From contig MNZT01000128.1 of the NCBI GenBank assembly GCA_001873755.1, forward strand, positions 1 to 5,864: DNA of 5,864 nt. The letters run 5' to 3'. The notes under the pieces were generated by a model. It was not told the origin of the DNA, did no database searches, and saw nothing but the letters and a program-made list of their open reading frames with translations. A program made the position numbers and the translations under genes. Shown here one piece after another: positions 5,597 to 5,864 of the stretch; positions within the stretch are counted from its first letter, which is position 1; every line of letters starts with the position of its first letter. The stretch comes from Candidatus Wirthbacteria bacterium CG2_30_54_11. Its GTDB lineage: Bacteria > Patescibacteriota > CG2-30-54-11.

Positions 5597-5625
5597 ATAG
5601 TACCATACGAGTACCCAGAACTCAA
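5597..5625 (-). promoter_or_regulatory. Extended -10 promoter of rplY
   Basis: On the minus strand TTGAGT (5620-5625) is separated by 17 bp from TACTAT (5597-5602), which is preceded by TGG and so forms an extended -10. Each hexamer matches the consensus at four of six positions. Start of transcription would be near 5590, giving a leader of about 34 nt that contains the GAGGA site. Probably drives rplY and the hydrolase gene. Confidence 0.6.
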
Positions 5626-5648
5626 GACAAGACGGTAGACGGGAAAAT

Positions 5649-5657
5649 TGTTATACT
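5649..5657 (+). promoter_or_regulatory. Possible plus-strand extended -10 promoter
   Basis: TGTTATACT on the plus strand is a TGn extended -10 with TATACT (five of six). No good -35 is seen 16-18 bp upstream. It points at the gene starting at 5858; a transcript would then carry the 100-bp repeat in its roughly 200-nt leader. It sits back-to-back with the rplY promoter. Confidence 0.35.
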
Positions 5658-5670
5658 GAGCGCGCTCAAA

Positions 5671-5770
5671 ATGTCATTCTGAGACCGCCTCGGGCGAAGA
5701 ATCTACTAGAGGTACTGGCATTTAATACAGACCCTTCGTCCTGAGCTTATCGAAGGACTCAGGGTGACAT
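5671..5770 (-). repeat. Modular interspersed repeat, copy B (short form, inverted)
   Basis: Exactly 100 bp bounded by ATGTCATTCTGAG (5671-5683) and CTCAGGGTGACAT (5758-5770), inverted with two mismatches; flanking AA/TT extend the symmetry by two bases. All four blocks of copy A recur in reverse complement: TGTCATTCTGA (5672-5682), GAAGAATCT (5696-5704), CAGACCCTTCG (5728-5738) and CTCAGGGTGACAT. Between the outer two blocks lies a different module, GTCCTGAGC..AAGGAC (5738-5758), able to pair as CCTTCG/CGAAGG (5733-5738/5751-5756). It lies in the divergent intergenic region between rplY and the plus-strand gene. Confidence 0.85.
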
Positions 5771-5845
5771 TTAACTTTGGCTCATCATGAAGGGACTGTC
5801 GCCAACAAGGCATAAATATGAGAAAATGCATGAGGAAAAATCTAC

Positions 5846-5850
5846 AGGAG
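5846..5850 (+). promoter_or_regulatory. Ribosome-binding site of the partial plus-strand gene
   Basis: AGGAG, 7 nt before the ATG at 5858. Strong match and ideal spacing, and the main reason for calling a gene start here. Confidence 0.65.
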
Positions 5851-5857
5851 AAAACCC

Positions 5858-5864
5858 ATGCAAA
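5858..5864 (+). CDS. 5' end of an unidentified plus-strand gene
   Basis: Only ATG-CAA-A is inside the window, so the product cannot be named. The call rests on the AGGAG site 7 nt upstream. Alternative ATGs at 5818 and 5826 are also open to the window end, in other frames; the 5818 one has a weaker AAGG 7 nt upstream. The gene is divergent from rplY. Confidence 0.55.

Noticed and set aside
5581..5601. Plus-strand promoter from TTGACA (5581) and TATAGT (5596)
   Set aside because: The spacer is only 9 bp, far from the 16-18 bp needed, and it lies within the rplY leader region.
5557..5625. 23-residue N-terminal extension of L25
   Set aside because: It covers the promoter, leader and GAGGA site and does not resemble L25; the family N-terminus begins at the ATG at 5556.

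Overview
The window looks like a piece of a bacterial chromosome, most likely from the candidate phyla radiation (Patescibacteria). This taxonomic guess rests on two things. The large secreted wall protein ends in seven roughly 60-residue 'G-S-L-I-K-G-S..A-V-Y-L..G..K-R.F-P-S.E-V-F' repeats, which I associate from memory with that group. The compact intergenic spaces also carry short modular hairpin repeats. The three complete genes end in TAG, TGA and TAG, so UGA is a stop here and the Gly-UGA lineages (SR1/Gracilibacteria) are excluded. The phylum assignment is an inference, not something the window proves.

Layout. 1-300 is intergenic and holds a short hairpin and a modular interspersed repeat (131-285). 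301-834 (-) is a small heat-shock protein (Hsp20). Its start is fixed by an AGGGAG ribosome-binding site, and it is controlled by a perfect CIRCE operator (860-886) and a TTGACA promoter just upstream. 917-4855 (-) is a 1312-residue exported protein: signal peptide, PGRP/amidase_2 zinc amidase, two PA14 domains, a SpoIID/LytB lytic transglycosylase domain and seven C-terminal repeats. 4897-5556 (-) is ribosomal protein L25 of the long (CTC/TL5) type, with its own extended -10 promoter. 5557-5857 is a divergent intergenic region holding a second, inverted copy of the modular repeat (5671-5770). A plus-strand gene begins at 5858 behind a strong AGGAG site and runs off the end.

How the parts relate. 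rplY and the wall hydrolase lie head-to-tail, 41 bp apart with no visible terminator, and are probably co-transcribed. hsp20 follows in the same direction as a separate heat-shock unit repressed by HrcA. The CIRCE palindrome followed by a U-rich run could also terminate read-through from the hydrolase gene.

The most interesting object is the hydrolase. It joins in one chain an amidase, which strips stem peptides, and a SpoIID-type transglycosylase, which in Bacillus and Clostridium works on glycan already stripped by a separate amidase partner. It looks like a single-polypeptide peptidoglycan-dissolving machine with carbohydrate-binding linkers and a repeat-based surface region.
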